From NCBI GenBank assembly GCA_041497995.1, contig JBGQHM010000282.1, forward strand, positions 1 through 8,867: a stretch of 8,867 nt of DNA, read 5' to 3'. The notes beneath the pieces are model-generated. The model saw only the letters and a program-made list of their open reading frames with translations, ran no database searches and was not told where the DNA came from. Each line of letters opens with the position of its first letter. Within the stretch, counting starts at the first letter, position 1. Position numbers and translations under genes: made by a program. The DNA is from DATKMS01 sp041497995. GTDB taxonomy: Bacteria > Desulfobacterota > Binatia > HRBIN30. This document shows, one piece after another, positions 7,482-8,867 of this stretch.

Positions 7482-8492
7482 ATGCGCACGTTCCTCTCAG
7501 CGTTGTTGGTGATCGGGTTGTCGTTGGGCGCGGCGGCACAGACGCCGGCTGCACCCGCAAAGAAGATCCTCTTCGGAATTCAAACCGGGCAGCAAGACGT
7601 CACCTATCAAGACATTGTGGCGATTTGGAAGGAAGCCGAGTCGCTCGGTTTCGACAGCGCCTGGGACTACGATCACTTCGCGCCCATCCGCGGCGATATC
7701 AACGGCCCGGGCCTCGAGGGGTGGACGCTGCTGGCAGCTTTGGCGGCGCACACCACGAAGCTGCGCATCGGCACGCTGGTCACCGGCAACACCTACCGCA
7801 ACCCGGCGTTGCTGGCCAAGATGGCGACGACCGTCGATATCATCAGCGGTGGGCGTCTGTACCTCGGCATCGGCGCCGCGTGGTTCGAGCCGGAACACAT
7901 CGCGTACGGCTTTCCGTTCTACACGGCCAAGGAGCGCGCCGAACGGCTGGGCGAGGCGCTCGAAGTGATCACCAAGCTGTGGACGACGGATCACCCGTCG
8001 TTCGCAGGCAAGTACTACACGTTGAAGAACGCGCCCTACAATCCGCCCAACGTGCAGCAGCCGCATCCGCCCATCGTCATCGGCGGCAAGGGCAAGAAGT
8101 GGATCATGCCGCTGGTCGCGAAGTATGCCGACGCGTGGAACGTGCCGATCGGTGTGTCGCCGCAGGGGATCAAGAATCGCATGCAGATCGTGCGGCAGGA
8201 GTGCCAGCGCATCGGGCGCACGCCCTGCGACATCGAGGTGCAGGCGTTCATGGTCTTGTACTCGATCAGCGATATCCCGCTAGTTGGACCGGCGATTCGC
8301 CTGGGTGCGCGCCTCATCGAGAACAAGCGTGTCGCCGGTTCGATCCTGGCGGGCTCGCCGCAGGAAATCACCGATCGGATTCGCGCCTACACCGACGTGG
8401 GCGTAACGCATATCATCATGAACATCCAACCGCCGTACGATCCCAAGCTGCTGCGGCGTTTCAGGGAAGAGGTGATGCCGAACTTCCGCTAA
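7482..8492 (+). CDS. Exported LLM-class, F420-type oxidoreductase (Rv1855c-like) with signal peptide
   Basis: A 336-residue luciferase-like TIM barrel most like the 'probable F420-dependent oxidoreductase, Rv1855c family'. Visible stretches are 'ILFGIQTGQQDVTY' (29-42), 'EAESLGFDSAWDYDHF' (51-66), 'LRIGTLVTGNTYRNPALLAK' (94-113), 'GGRLYLGIGAAWFEPEH' (123-139), and 'PPIVIGGKGKKW' with 'YADAWN' (196-220), the hallmark of this branch. F420 versus FMN use cannot be decided from sequence. Residues 1-20 are a short Sec-type signal: a Met-Arg start, hydrophobic 'FLSALLVIGLSLG', then a likely cleavage at AAA-QT, and a Pro/Ala-rich linker before the barrel. There is no twin-arginine motif. ATG 7482 has GGAGG at 7472-7476 with 5 bp spacing. 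The in-frame ATG at 7470 overlaps that site and is rejected. An inverted repeat follows the stop. Confidence 0.88.
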   Translation: MRTFLSALLVIGLSLGAAAQTPAAPAKKILFGIQTGQQDVTYQDIVAIWKEAESLGFDSAWDYDHFAPIRGDINGPGLEGWTLLAALAAHTTKLRIGTLVTGNTYRNPALLAKMATTVDIISGGRLYLGIGAAWFEPEHIAYGFPFYTAKERAERLGEALEVITKLWTTDHPSFAGKYYTLKNAPYNPPNVQQPHPPIVIGGKGKKWIMPLVAKYADAWNVPIGVSPQGIKNRMQIVRQECQRIGRTPCDIEVQAFMVLYSISDIPLVGPAIRLGARLIENKRVAGSILAGSPQEITDRIRAYTDVGVTHIIMNIQPPYDPKLLRRFREEVMPNFR

Positions 8493-8509
8493 GTGGTGTT
8501 AGTGAATGA

Positions 8510-8572
8510 GCGGGTTTGAAACCCGCCGCTACGAAGAGCGCCCTGTATTGCAGCGGCGGGTTTCAAACCCGC
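8510..8572. repeat. Compound palindrome: 21-bp inverted repeat with self-complementary arms
   Basis: The left arm at 8510-8530 and the right arm at 8552-8572 are exact reverse complements over 21 bp, separated by a 21-nt loop. In addition, the core of each arm (GCGGGTTTGAAACCCGC and its complement) is itself palindromic around the central G. The DNA can thus fold as one long hairpin or as two short ones. It lies 17 bp after the stop of the exported LLM gene and 32 bp before the start of the ferredoxin-like gene. No T-tract follows, so a classical terminator is uncertain. It resembles REP/BIME-type dispersed extragenic elements, and very similar sequences are, to my recollection, common in uncultured GC-rich bacteria. 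Confidence 0.85.
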
Positions 8573-8604
8573 GTCTTCGCACGCCGCGATGAAAGGAACC
8601 GCCG

Positions 8605-8867
8605 ATGGCTGACGCAATCGACATCATCAAGCGACGTCTCAAAGAAGAGCGCATCCCCGCCGCGCCGTGGCCCGATGAGATCAGCGAAAAGAAAAAGCGG
8701 CCACGCGAGGTCGCATTCATGGACGTCAACCTCTGCTTCCCGTGCGGCAAGTGCCCGGAGTTCTGTCCGGTGCAGTGCATCGAGTACCTCGCCCCCAACA
8801 GTCTGCCGGGGCGTGGGTTGCAACCGGTGCAGGACCGCTTCCAGGAATGCATCGGCTGCTACATCTG
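8605..8867 (+). CDS. 4Fe-4S ferredoxin-type iron-sulfur protein, 3' end beyond the window
   Basis: An open frame of 87 complete codons that runs off the right edge. ATG 8605 follows AAAGGA at 8592-8597 with 7 bp spacing. Residues 1-36 are charged and helical (IDIIKRRLKEERIP, then a Lys-rich stretch) with no signal peptide. The first cluster motif is canonical, Cys44-x2-Cys47-x2-Cys50-x3-Cys54-Pro, in 'LCFPCGKCPEFCP', with an extra Cys58. A second begins at Cys82-x2-Cys85, and the partial final codon TG would be Cys88 if completed by C or T, giving CIGCYIC. Expected to carry two [4Fe-4S] clusters and shuttle electrons. The N-terminal extension is longer than in a stand-alone 2[4Fe-4S] ferredoxin, so it may be a subunit of a larger oxidoreductase. 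It is not possible to name the complex from this part. Confidence 0.8.
   Translation, partial: MADAIDIIKRRLKEERIPAAPWPDEISEKKKRPREVAFMDVNLCFPCGKCPEFCPVQCIEYLAPNSLPGRGLQPVQDRFQECIGCYI

Noticed and set aside
7268..8509. A 413-codon plus-strand open frame over the exported LLM gene
   Set aside because: It is in a different frame from the recognisable LLM protein, with Arg/His-rich low-complexity composition and no ribosome binding site.

Overview
The window looks like chromosomal DNA from a GC-rich, Gram-negative-type bacterium. Coding regions are dense and GC-rich, most genes have clear purine-rich ribosome binding sites, and exported proteins carry Sec signal peptides or a lipobox. The gene mix fits uncultured lineages near Binatota/Desulfobacterota: a PAPS sulfotransferase, two flavin/F420-type luciferase-like oxidoreductases, and a secreted beta-propeller ending in a cysteine-bracketed dockerin-like domain. 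The lineage is an inference from gene style and recollection, not a demonstrated match. No rRNA, tRNA, CRISPR array or intact mobile element was seen.

Layout. Positions 1-500 hold no intact gene. The minus strand at about 44-275 reads, across a frameshift, like the N-terminal half of a small HEPN-domain protein and is proposed as a decayed gene. Next comes a plus-strand pair 24 bp apart: a SnoaL/NTF2-fold protein (501-863) and a PAPS-dependent sulfotransferase (888-2138). A 150-bp gap precedes a secreted protein (2289-4448) with 14 YVTN-type blade repeats and a C-terminal dockerin-like module. Converging on it across 44 bp is a limonene-monooxygenase-like LLM flavoprotein (4493-5674, minus). 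Upstream of that, also on the minus strand, is a lipoprotein alpha/beta hydrolase of the tripeptidyl aminopeptidase family (5841-7340). It is divergently oriented to a second, exported F420-type LLM oxidoreductase (7482-8492, plus). A near-perfect inverted repeat follows (8510-8572), and the window ends inside a polycysteine 4Fe-4S ferredoxin-like gene (from 8605).

How the genes work together. The SnoaL/sulfotransferase pair is the only likely co-transcribed unit seen. Three products are predicted to leave the cytoplasm: the propeller, the lipoprotein hydrolase and the second LLM protein. Two redox enzymes of different LLM subfamilies flank the hydrolase, which suggests accessory small-molecule or hydrophobic-substrate metabolism, but no single pathway can be reconstructed. 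The most unusual points are the signal peptide on an F420-type oxidoreductase, the 14-blade dockerin-tailed propeller, the compound palindrome at 8510-8572 and the frameshifted HEPN remnant.
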